Source of the DNA: Desulfobacteraceae bacterium
GTDB taxonomy: Bacteria > Desulfobacterota > Desulfobacteria > Desulfobacterales > Desulfobacteraceae
Length of the DNA: 59,269 nt
Assembly (NCBI GenBank): GCA_016744295.1
Contig: JADGEQ010000041.1
Location: forward strand, 1-59,269
Direction of reading: 5' to 3'
Each line of letters opens with the position of its first letter. Positions within the stretch are counted from its first letter, which is position 1. Below are positions 17,307 to 24,871 of this stretch, in pieces. The notes beneath the pieces are model-generated. The model was not told where the DNA came from and did no database searches. It saw nothing but the letters and a program-made list of their open reading frames with translations. The translations under genes and the position numbers were made by a program.

Positions 17307-18172
17307 GTTCAAAACAACAACCTGCCATGGTTCCTTCCAAAACACCTTTTAAAATAGCGCCCATGACCCGTTCAATAATTATAGTGGCGCTGTTTACTAT
17401 TTTTGCTTGCAGCACCACCCCAATATCTGCCCCCCGGAAAGAGATCCCAAGAAACGGCCTCATCTCGGAACTTAACCGGCATCTTTGTTATCAGTACCCA
17501 AACCGGTTTAAGGCTGTCCACCATGTTGCCCTCACCATTGCAGGGAAAAGTTATGTATTAAACGGATACCTCACCATAGACAGAACAAACAAAACAATTC
17601 ATTTGATCGGACAGAATGATATGGGCGGTACGCTTTTTGAGGTTCACACCCGGGAAGGGGAAACCCGTATCCAGTCAACAACTGATTTTTTAAAAACCAG
17701 CTGGCTTGAAAAATCCGTGGTCAAAGATCTTGAAAATTTATATCTGACCGCTCCCCTGGCATCCCCGGCATTATCCCGGAACCAGGACAAGATTTTTTTA
17801 TTTTCAAAAAACCAGGCCGGGGGAATCCATCGGGAATATCAGTTTATAAAGACGGCTTCCCGGCAAAATAAAGATAAGTCGCAAAAAGGCCATAATCAGG
17901 AGAAAGACTATCACCAGGAGAAAGACTATCACCAGGAGAAAGACTATCAACTGACAGGATACAGGCAGCTCGAAAAGAACAAAGAAATCTATTCTGTTTC
18001 CTATATCTATGATAAAAAAAAGGGCAGCTATCCGTCATTTATCGCCATAGAAGACCATATCCTTCACTATCAGCTGAAAATAAATACCCAGTATTTTTTC
18101 CCCCCAAAGATACCGCAAAAACAAGGGGGAAGCAGCAATATTGACCTTACAAAAGAAGAGAAACAACAATGA
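17300..18172 (+). CDS. DUF3261-like lipoprotein with an internal hexapeptide repeat
   Basis: A 290-residue exported lipoprotein, typical of aryl-polyene-type clusters. The lipobox IFAC places the lipidated Cys at residue 37. An internal Met22 (17363) would make a compact signal peptide of 15 residues before the Cys and may be the true start; no ribosome site decides. A 17300 start overlaps the end of the LolA gene by 7 bases. A lysine-rich insertion near residue 200 contains three tandem QEKDYH units that look recently expanded. It would sit on a membrane facing the periplasm and assist product transport with the LolA and MMPL partners. The stop overlaps the next gene by 4 bases. Confidence 0.7.
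   Translation: MVSSKQQPAMVPSKTPFKIAPMTRSIIIVALFTIFACSTTPISAPRKEIPRNGLISELNRHLCYQYPNRFKAVHHVALTIAGKSYVLNGYLTIDRTNKTIHLIGQNDMGGTLFEVHTREGETRIQSTTDFLKTSWLEKSVVKDLENLYLTAPLASPALSRNQDKIFLFSKNQAGGIHREYQFIKTASRQNKDKSQKGHNQEKDYHQEKDYHQEKDYQLTGYRQLEKNKEIYSVSYIYDKKKGSYPSFIAIEDHILHYQLKINTQYFFPPKIPQKQGGSSNIDLTKEEKQQ
17897..17950 (+). repeat. in-frame 18-bp tandem repeat, three copies
   Basis: CAGGAGAAAGACTATCAC is repeated exactly at 17897 and 17915, with a third copy at 17933 differing in the last base. Each unit encodes QEKDYH, so copy number can change without breaking the frame. Confidence 0.9.
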
Positions 18173-18543
18173 ACCTGTTCACTGATTTAAAAAATTCACT
18201 GGTTTCAAGTTCCGGCACCAACATTCAAGACCAGGAAATCACAGCCACATTTTGTTTTTCCGGGAATTTGGATCTTTTTGCCGGCCATTTTCCAGGACAC
18301 CCTATTCTACCGGGTATTGTCCAGATTGAAATGGTGAAGTTGGTAGTGGAACAGGCCCGGGGAATTCCCTTTTGGATCCGGTCAATAAGAAAAACAAAAT
18401 TTGCAAACCAGATACTTCCCGACACCCCCGTCCACCTGTCAATCCGGTTGACCCCTGTTGATGAGGTCTTTTCCGTTGCGGCAACACTTAAGGTAGAGGA
18501 TAAGACAGCCGGGAAAATAAATTTGATCTTACAGAAAAAATAA
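18169..18543 (+). CDS. FabA/FabZ-like hot-dog dehydratase, second copy
   Basis: A 124-residue hot-dog protein with the classical LFAGHFPGHPILPGIVQIEM block (split: FAGHFPGHP at 37-45, then ILPGIVQIEM), in which His44 is the FabZ-type catalytic histidine. Aryl-polyene systems use two dehydratases of this kind, often as a pair, so this is probably the partner of the protein at 16115. The start ATGA overlaps the preceding lipoprotein stop, indicating coupled translation. It ends 32 bases before the convergent acyl carrier protein gene. Confidence 0.8.
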   Translation: MNLFTDLKNSLVSSSGTNIQDQEITATFCFSGNLDLFAGHFPGHPILPGIVQIEMVKLVVEQARGIPFWIRSIRKTKFANQILPDTPVHLSIRLTPVDEVFSVAATLKVEDKTAGKINLILQKK

Positions 18544-18575
18544 CCCTCTACCATGGGCCCAGAAAAAGGGAGCCT

Positions 18576-18821
18576 CTATTGTTTTTCTTTGAGCAGCTCG
18601 TCAATAATCTTGTATACATCTTCCAGTGTTCTGATGGATCTGGCATCCTCCTCTTCGATTCTAACCCCCAGTTCCTTGTCAACCATCACAATGAGGTCAA
18701 CTGCATCCAGGCTGTCCAAACCGATATCCTCATAGAGCAAGGCCGCAGGTTTTAACAAGTTACCGTCAATTTCAAACTCTTCTTCCAATACTTTATTTAC
18801 AATTTCTATAATTCTGTCCAT
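18576..18821 (-). CDS. acyl carrier protein
   Basis: An acidic four-helix carrier of 81 residues. GLDSLDAVDL carries the phosphopantetheine serine (Ser37). It would hold the aryl starter or the growing chain. GGAG lies 13 bases before ATG 18821 and about 10 before an in-frame TTG at 18824, so either start is possible. It is the last gene of the minus-strand arm (ACP2, ketosynthase-like, PagL-like, ACP1). A second carrier protein is at 20447. Confidence 0.9.
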   Translation of the reverse strand: MDRIIEIVNKVLEEEFEIDGNLLKPAALLYEDIGLDSLDAVDLIVMVDKELGVRIEEEDARSIRTLEDVYKIIDELLKEKQ

Positions 18822-18866
18822 CAAAAAAACAACTCTCCTTGTCCCGATTGAAGGGACTCCAATCGG

Positions 18867-19466
18867 TTAAAAATATTGTCCAACCAGAAAAACAACTGAG
18901 TTCTGACCCCGGTTGACAGACCCTATCCCCCCGTTTGAGAGATGGTGAAGTCTGACACCCAAAAACCAGGGATTTGCATTTTCCCGTTTAATTTCCATGC
19001 CAAATCCAGCCTGGGGATTAAAATTAAACCGGTAATCCTGGCCGCTGACCCGGTAGTCCGTATAAATGATTCCCACCCCGGCTTCCACATAGGGTTTTAA
19101 AACATCGGTCCCAAGGCTGTTCAGGTAATATAATGCAAGCACCGCAACACCGGTGTTCAAGCGGATATCACCATTGTCCAGACGGGAAGCGCCCAAAGAG
19201 CCTTCAAGCTTAAACCTTAAGGCTTCAGGCGCATTGTGGGGCCAGATCTGATCATAATCATATAGTTTAATAAATGTTGCCTGGGAAAACCAGATATCAA
19301 CCGGGTCATAGGTATATCCCAGATTCAGGGAGATCCCTGTCATTGGAGGGACATGGGCAGTCGCTTCCCGGGCAGATCCAGAGGCAACACCCATAGAAAT
19401 GAACAAAGCAATGAACAGGACAAAAAGCCCTCTCTTTCCCTGCTTTTTGCCACAACCCTTCATCAT
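18867..19466 (-). CDS. PagL-like outer-membrane lipid A deacylase family protein
   Basis: A 199-residue exported beta-barrel candidate. The signal peptide (about residues 12-32) ends near ASGSA, the mature part alternates polar and aromatic residues, and it ends in GQYF, a C-terminal Phe typical of outer-membrane proteins. RLHHLSNGG at 172-180 matches the active-site His-x-Ser of PagL (His175, Ser177); the acidic third residue of PagL aligns with Asn189, so activity is uncertain. PagL removes a 3-O-acyl chain from lipid A. Its start ATGA overlaps the ketosynthase-like gene, so it is made together with the polyene machinery, perhaps to remodel outer-membrane lipid around the product. Confidence 0.7.
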   Translation of the reverse strand: MMKGCGKKQGKRGLFVLFIALFISMGVASGSAREATAHVPPMTGISLNLGYTYDPVDIWFSQATFIKLYDYDQIWPHNAPEALRFKLEGSLGASRLDNGDIRLNTGVAVLALYYLNSLGTDVLKPYVEAGVGIIYTDYRVSGQDYRFNFNPQAGFGMEIKRENANPWFLGVRLHHLSNGGIGSVNRGQNSVVFLVGQYF

Positions 19467-20443
19467 TCATTTCCCTTTTCAGCCGGGGTGATGACCACAC
19501 TTCCACAGGCATTTTTTTGACCCAGTTTTACGCAACAGGTTTTTTTCTTTTCCGCCATGGCATAGGCAACATCCATACCACTATCCGTGGGAGAAAATCC
19601 ACAACTGCGAACCTTGATTTTCCGGCCGGAGGCCACCCATTCCGTTGGCGTGCCGGCGCAGATATCCGTGGCTGAAGGCGAGACAAGAATATCCACATCC
19701 AAAGGGATCGCAAGATTCCGGATTTTTCCCATGGTGATCTGATCTATAACCCCATATTTAGGCGGAGTTTGACTTTCCCGGGTAACCAGAAAAAACGCCG
19801 CCCCCTCCCCAAAGGAGTAGGAGATGCGCTTCCCGGGACTGGGAAATTGACCGATACAATACCCTAGTACCTGATTATAGGCATCGGTTGTTCCGACTAA
19901 AACCGCATCGGTTTTCCCGGTTTCAAGCCATGAACCGGCTGTAACCAGGGCGGAAAAAAACGCCAGATCAAACTGACTGACCGTAAGACTGGGACCCTTA
20001 ATGTCGTAAAGAATGGAGATATAGGCTGCCGCTGCATTGTGAACGGAATTGGAAAAATGGGTGGGAAAAGCCAGCTTGTCCCCTTTTTCAATATAAGAAT
20101 CCAAGAATGAAAAGGTGGAGGAAAGCGCACCGTAGCCAGTCGCAAGGATCACACCTGTTTTTTCCCCGGAAAACAAAGAGGGATCTGTATCCTTCAAAGC
20201 CCTGCCACAGGCCAGCAGCGCAATTCTTGAATAGTGATCAATCCGCCGCAATTTCCCCTTGGGGACAAAATCGGCAAGGGAAGCGGTATCCGCCTTAAAA
20301 ACATGGGGGTTGTCGCCATCATCGAGTCCAGTACCTGTCAGGCCGCCCGGAAACGCAAATTTCGTCCCATAGCTGACACCCATACCCCCGGGGCAGAGGT
20401 CAAAGGCATTGGCAGTTCCCAAACCATGTACGGCAAGTTTCAA
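19463..20443 (-). CDS. degenerate ketosynthase / chain-length-factor-like protein
   Basis: A 326-residue protein with the N-terminal fold of beta-ketoacyl synthases (family often listed as ketoacyl-synt_2). Where active enzymes have TACxS after GPS-x3-S, it has GPSLTVSQFDLAFFSA, so the nucleophilic Cys is missing. The two His motifs (NxHGTGT and GHTxGA) are also not recognisable, and it is about 90 residues shorter than a full ketosynthase. In aryl-polyene pathways such a protein pairs with an active ketosynthase as a chain-length factor. It lies 3 bases after ACP2 and overlaps the PagL-like gene by 4 bases. Confidence 0.8.
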   Translation of the reverse strand: MKLAVHGLGTANAFDLCPGGMGVSYGTKFAFPGGLTGTGLDDGDNPHVFKADTASLADFVPKGKLRRIDHYSRIALLACGRALKDTDPSLFSGEKTGVILATGYGALSSTFSFLDSYIEKGDKLAFPTHFSNSVHNAAAAYISILYDIKGPSLTVSQFDLAFFSALVTAGSWLETGKTDAVLVGTTDAYNQVLGYCIGQFPSPGKRISYSFGEGAAFFLVTRESQTPPKYGVIDQITMGKIRNLAIPLDVDILVSPSATDICAGTPTEWVASGRKIKVRSCGFSPTDSGMDVAYAMAEKKKTCCVKLGQKNACGSVVITPAEKGNE

Positions 20444-20446
20444 GGA

Positions 20447-20719
20447 TTAGGCCTCGTTGCCCTGGGCTTCGGCCTGTTTTGCCTCAACAAATTTAGCCAG
20501 GGTATTTATGGACTGCAATGCCGGCCGCCCCTCTTCTATATTTTTAATTTCCACTCCGAAATGGACCTGGAGCTGAACCACCAACTCAACCGCATCAAGG
20601 GAATCAAGGCCCAGTCCCTCCCCGAACAAGGGGGTGTCGTCCTCTATTTCTTCCGGTGTCAGATCTTCGATTTGGAGTTCCTCTATGAGCATTTCCTTGA
20701 GCTTATATTTTAAATCCAT
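20447..20719 (-). CDS. acyl carrier protein, first gene of the minus-strand arm
   Basis: A 90-residue acidic carrier protein with GLGLDSLDAVEL (Ser40 for phosphopantetheine). The frame is open further upstream, but MDLKYKLKEML is the normal carrier start and AAGGG lies upstream. The C-terminus ends in an Ala/Gln/Glu tail. It is divergent from the TetR gene across a 280-base control region and heads the ACP-ketosynthase-PagL-ACP transcript. Confidence 0.9.
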   Translation of the reverse strand: MDLKYKLKEMLIEELQIEDLTPEEIEDDTPLFGEGLGLDSLDAVELVVQLQVHFGVEIKNIEEGRPALQSINTLAKFVEAKQAEAQGNEA

Positions 20720-20998
20720 GTTGTCCCTTAACTGCCTTGTCTGCTGCCTGATATTTAAATCAGGCAACCCTGGTTAGTATTATCGATCGTCTCTTAAGCT
20801 TATGATTTTCAAAGAAGCTACCATACCATTTAATTTTTTCTCTATCAATACATATGGAGACTGATAAAAATAAAATACCCTGTTAGATTTGTACCCACCG
20901 GTTGAGAGAAAGTGTTGACGAATGTCACCAGTTGGTGATATTCCTCTAAATCATATACCAAAATCATATAGTTGTTAATTCAATTTCAAGGAAACCCA
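20720..20998. promoter_or_regulatory. divergent control region with a TetR operator candidate
   Basis: The palindrome TCACCAGTTGGTGA (20925-20938, 6-bp arms) lies exactly between a TTGACG -35 (20915-20920) and a GATATT -10 (20937-20942) facing the TetR gene. A related sequence CCACCGGTTGAG sits about 31 bases upstream. Occupation would block the promoter, so autorepression and control of the divergent carrier-protein operon are likely. No other gene is visible here. Confidence 0.6.
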
Positions 20999-21625
20999 AT
21001 GCCAAAGCAGCAAACAATAAAAATTCGGGATAAGCAGATCACAAGCAGACGCCTGGTGAATGCCGTGGGCAGCCTTCTTGCAAAAAATGGATTCAAAGGA
21101 ATCGGTGTCAATGCGGTTGCCCGGGAAGCAGGTGTTGATAAGGTGCTGATTTATCGGTATTTTGGCGGACTTCCAGGATTGATTACCGCCTTTGGAAAGG
21201 AGGGAGATTTCTGGCCGTCGACCCTGGAAATGGCTGGGGGTGATTTGCAAAAGTTTTCCCTTCTTTCCCTTGAAAAAAGGTTATCCGAGCTGGGGATAAA
21301 TTTTATCGGTGCACTTCGTAAACGACCGATGACACAGGCAATTATGGCCTGGGAAATGATTGAATCCAACGAGTTGACCCAGGAACTGGAACGGGTCAGA
21401 GAACAGAGTATCATGGAGTTTTTTCAAATGTTTTTCATGGAGGATCGAATCCAGGTTGATTTACAGGCAATAATAATGCTCATTGGTGCGGCCATAAGCT
21501 ATATTGTAATACGTTCCAATAATATTGATCTCTACGGCGGGTTGGAAATTGGATCAGATCAAGGCTGGCATCGCATAGAACAAGCAATTTCAGCAATTTG
21601 CACCAGCATTGTAAGATTCCAATAG
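20999..21625 (+). CDS. TetR family transcriptional regulator
   Basis: A 208-residue regulator. The N-terminal TetR helix-turn-helix covers about residues 12-60 (GVNAVAREAGVDKVLIYRYF), and the C-terminal part is a helical ligand domain with a hydrophobic stretch IIMLIGAAISYIVI. AAGGA eight bases before ATG 20999 sets the start; an upstream in-frame start is less likely. It stands at the head of a roughly 23-kb plus-strand gene row and divergent from the minus-strand arm, so it is the obvious cluster regulator. Confidence 0.88.
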   Translation: MPKQQTIKIRDKQITSRRLVNAVGSLLAKNGFKGIGVNAVAREAGVDKVLIYRYFGGLPGLITAFGKEGDFWPSTLEMAGGDLQKFSLLSLEKRLSELGINFIGALRKRPMTQAIMAWEMIESNELTQELERVREQSIMEFFQMFFMEDRIQVDLQAIIMLIGAAISYIVIRSNNIDLYGGLEIGSDQGWHRIEQAISAICTSIVRFQ

Positions 21626-21684
21626 AATATTTTTTTTTCAAAAAAAAGTCACCGCAAAGTGACAAAACCATGGGAGGTTTGATA

Positions 21685-22809
21685 ATGAACAGAAGAAAAT
21701 TTTTAAAAAAAAGCATGGCAGCAACCACCCTGGCCCTGGGTTCAGGAATGTTGTCACCGGCATGCAGAAAAAATCTAAGATCCGATTTGCTATCTGCTCA
21801 AATATCCGGCACCCATGCAATTGAGAAGCTCAGTTCCGACGGATATAAAATTTTATATTATGCATCCTGCGCCCCAAGTGGCCACAATAGTCAGCCCTGG
21901 TTTGTAAAGATCAACAGTCCCCTGGACTGGGTTGTCGGTTCCGATTCAACCCGCTGGCTTACAATAGTTGATCCCGGCAACCGGGAAGTTTTGCTCTCCC
22001 TTGGCGCCTTTGTCGAGAATCTTGTCCAGGCGGCAGCAGCATTTGGATATGATGTTGAAACATCAATTCTTGCAAGGAGCATACATGACCCGGATGTTGT
22101 TGGAATTCAATTAAAAAAAATAAATTTTCGGGTAAATAGGTTAGATAGAATCATGTCCCGCAGGACTGTGAAAAGCCATATGCTTGATAAGGATCTTAAA
22201 GGGTCGGATGTTGATAATTTTTCAAATTTATCCGGGGGGCATTTGCACTACTTCCCCAGGGACAGCGAGCATAGCCAGTTGATGGCAAAGGAGGCTGTTG
22301 ATAATTTTGTTATTCAATTTGAAAATAAACAGGCTATTGCCGAGATGGCAGACTGGACAAGGTTAACAGATGAAAAAGCTGTAAAATTCAGAGATGGTCT
22401 TACACCCGATGGAATGGAAATAACAGGAATTGCCGGCTGGTATGTTCGAAATTTTTTGGATAAAACAGACCTACTAGGAGACACTTATAAGAATAAAGGG
22501 ATTGAAAAAATCCGGCAACAGGTTAACCAGGGAGGAGGCTGGATTGCTATCACCAGTGAGGGGACAGGGGTTAAGGATTTGGTTGAAAGCGGCAGAAGGT
22601 TTCAAAGGATGGCACTTGCTGCCCGGGAAAAAATGATTGCCATTCATCCAATGACCCAGACACTGGAAGAACAAAACGGACAAAAAAACATAAGAGAGAA
22701 CCATCATCCAACCACCATCCCCCAATTTATGCTGCGGGTTGGATATCTGGACCGATATCCTGAGCCGGTATCACTTCGAAGGCCGGTTGAATGGTTTGTC
22801 AGAGTTTAA
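21685..22809 (+). CDS. twin-arginine-exported nitroreductase (Acg-like) family protein
   Basis: A 374-residue flavin-fold protein. MNRRKFLKKSM is a twin-arginine (Tat) signal, followed by a hydrophobic stretch ending at a possible lipobox-like SPAC (Cys at about 26), so it is exported folded, probably with FMN. ASCAPSGHNSQPWFVKI is the FMN-binding segment of the nitroreductase superfamily, and WIAITSEGTGVKDLVESGRRFQRM matches its C-terminal half. Acg-type members often have no known electron donor. GGGAGG upstream fixes the start. Within the cluster it may reduce or protect a product in the periplasm (inference). Confidence 0.75.
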   Translation: MNRRKFLKKSMAATTLALGSGMLSPACRKNLRSDLLSAQISGTHAIEKLSSDGYKILYYASCAPSGHNSQPWFVKINSPLDWVVGSDSTRWLTIVDPGNREVLLSLGAFVENLVQAAAAFGYDVETSILARSIHDPDVVGIQLKKINFRVNRLDRIMSRRTVKSHMLDKDLKGSDVDNFSNLSGGHLHYFPRDSEHSQLMAKEAVDNFVIQFENKQAIAEMADWTRLTDEKAVKFRDGLTPDGMEITGIAGWYVRNFLDKTDLLGDTYKNKGIEKIRQQVNQGGGWIAITSEGTGVKDLVESGRRFQRMALAAREKMIAIHPMTQTLEEQNGQKNIRENHHPTTIPQFMLRVGYLDRYPEPVSLRRPVEWFVRV

Positions 22810-22958
22810 AGACCGAACCAAGATGACCATTATAAGGATCAAGCGGTATCCGGAACAACTAATCCTTGACTTGGAACCCGGACCATGGATACAAGAGGCC
22901 TTGGGAGTAGAATTATTCTACTATTTTTTTTAATTATCTTTTGACAAAGGAGACAGAT

Positions 22959-23372
22959 ATGAATGCCGCCACTTTTAACTTCAAAAAAATCTTTTTTTCC
23001 CTTTGCATCGCGGGGATTCTTTTATCCAGTATGCCGATATCTGCTTTTGCAGATGAATCCTCAAAGGTAAACCACTATATTGCCCAGCTGGAATCAAGTT
23101 CGGGCAAAACACGGACCGACGCAGCCAAACGGATTACCAGGTCCCACCTGACAAATCCGGCTCTGTTCGACAAGGTGGAACACGTTCTCAAAAAGGGATA
23201 CACCCGGAACATGGACAACCGCCACCATGTGGATGAAATGGCCTGGATGTGCAAAGCCCTGGCCTCATCTGGAATGGCAAAATACAAGACCACCCTAGAA
23301 GAGATCATTGAAAAAAGTACCAATAGAAAATTAAAAAAATATGCCAAACAAAGCCTTGAACAATTATATTAA
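22959..23372 (+). CDS. exported HEAT-like helical protein
   Basis: A 137-residue protein with a signal peptide (about 1-29, cleavage after AFA). The mature region consists of short helix pairs reminiscent of HEAT repeats (KTRTDAAKRI, HHVDEMAWMCKALASSG, NRKLKKYAKQSLEQL). The start is ATG 22959 with AAGGAG nine bases upstream; the frame is open a little further but starts with TTG. No known family is certain. Placed between the Acg-like and the adenylating enzyme genes, it may be a periplasmic scaffold. Confidence 0.65.
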   Translation: MNAATFNFKKIFFSLCIAGILLSSMPISAFADESSKVNHYIAQLESSSGKTRTDAAKRITRSHLTNPALFDKVEHVLKKGYTRNMDNRHHVDEMAWMCKALASSGMAKYKTTLEEIIEKSTNRKLKKYAKQSLEQLY

Positions 23373-23414
23373 TCCGGGGCTATATATACAAATATAGCCT
23401 GGCCAGGAATGACA

Positions 23415-24779
23415 ATGAACAAACAAAAAAAAGCAGATGATGCAAATGATCATCTGGGAAAAAACTTTTTGGTGGCGGACTTTTCTGCCCAAAAATATGC
23501 AGAACTCCAATTTGCATCACCGGCAGAGGTCAACGAGGTCCAAAACCGACTCTTTTTGCAGCATCTTGGGTATACCCTTGCCCGTTCCCCTTTTTACAAA
23601 AAGTTGTATGCCCAAGAGAAGATTGATATCACCAAGATTAAAGGAGTTGCCGACATCGGGCAATTGCCCCTGACCCACAAGGCAGACCTGTTACTGACCC
23701 AAAATCTTGTGTGCGCAGACAAAAATGAAATTGTGGATATTTCTTTGACCTCGGCCACTTCGGGCACTACTCCGACCCTGATACCCCTGACATCAACTGA
23801 TCTGTCCCGCCTTGCCTACAATGAAGAAATTGCCATTGCCATGACCGGGGTGAACCAGACCGACACCCTCCTGGTCTGTGCGGCACTGGACAGGTGTTTC
23901 ATGGCGGGGATAGCCTATTTTCTGGGGGGGGTAAAACTTTCTGCAAGCATGGTCAGAGGGGGATCGGGTAGCGCGGCCCAGCACTGGGAGCTGATCAAGC
24001 TCACCCAACCCACCGTGATTGTCGGGGTTCCCTCTTTGATGTATAAAATCGGGAAACACGGACTGGACAATAATGAAAACCCAAAAGACTGGGGGATCAA
24101 GAAACTCATTGCCATTGGCGAACCCACCAAAAATGCAAAGATGGATCTGCTTCCCATTTCCCGGGAGCTTGAATCCATGTGGAATGCAAAGATCTATTCC
24201 ACCTATGCCTCGTCGGAAATGGCCACCACCTTTTGTGAATGTGAGGCCAGAAACGGCGGCCACACAAGACCTGAACTCATTATTGTGGAGATTTTAGGAG
24301 ATGACGGGTTGCCGGTTCCAGCCGGAGAAAAAGGAGAGGTGGTGGTTACCCCTTTGGGGGTTACAGGAATGCCTCTGGTACGGTTTAAAACAGGGGATAT
24401 TTCCTATATGATCCAGGGAAAATGCAGCTGCAAAAGGACAAGTCCCCGCTTGGCCCCCATCATTGGCAGGAAAAATCAAATGCTCAAATACAAGGGCACC
24501 ACGGTCTTTCCCAACGCCATCCTCGCCGTCCTTGAGGGGGATCACCGATTTTACAACGGATATATAGAGGCCCAAAAAAATGCCGACGGAACAGACCGGA
24601 TCATCCTTTATGCAGCCCTGACCCGGGAGGATGTATCCGACACCTGGCTTAAGGAAATATTGCAGGCAAAACTCCGGGTGGTGCCTGAAATAAACCGAAT
24701 CACCAGGCAAGAGGCGGACAAAAAGGTCTGTCAGTTTGATAAAAAACGCAAAAGAATAACCTTTTTTGATTTAAGATAG
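23415..24779 (+). CDS. adenylate-forming ligase (phenylacetate-CoA ligase-like)
   Basis: A 454-residue acyl-activating enzyme of the PaaK-like branch. The ATP P-loop is TSATSGTTPT, a second core motif appears as STYASSEMAT, and GLPVPAGEKGEVVVTPLG leads to RFKTGD, the AMP-binding hinge; the C-terminal domain starts near MLKYKGTTVFP. In aryl-polyene and flexirubin pathways this enzyme activates the aromatic acid and loads it on an ACP. The ammonia-lyase is the next gene, so a hydroxycinnamate is the likely substrate. AGGA six bases before ATG 23415 is better spaced than the ATG at 23409. Confidence 0.82.
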   Translation: MNKQKKADDANDHLGKNFLVADFSAQKYAELQFASPAEVNEVQNRLFLQHLGYTLARSPFYKKLYAQEKIDITKIKGVADIGQLPLTHKADLLLTQNLVCADKNEIVDISLTSATSGTTPTLIPLTSTDLSRLAYNEEIAIAMTGVNQTDTLLVCAALDRCFMAGIAYFLGGVKLSASMVRGGSGSAAQHWELIKLTQPTVIVGVPSLMYKIGKHGLDNNENPKDWGIKKLIAIGEPTKNAKMDLLPISRELESMWNAKIYSTYASSEMATTFCECEARNGGHTRPELIIVEILGDDGLPVPAGEKGEVVVTPLGVTGMPLVRFKTGDISYMIQGKCSCKRTSPRLAPIIGRKNQMLKYKGTTVFPNAILAVLEGDHRFYNGYIEAQKNADGTDRIILYAALTREDVSDTWLKEILQAKLRVVPEINRITRQEADKKVCQFDKKRKRITFFDLR

Positions 24780-24871
24780 CTGGAATTAATTGAAGGGTTT
24801 GATGATCCTATGTTTAATGATAATTGGTTTGATGATTTTGAACAAAAACAAAGAGGAAGGGTAAAACAAAG

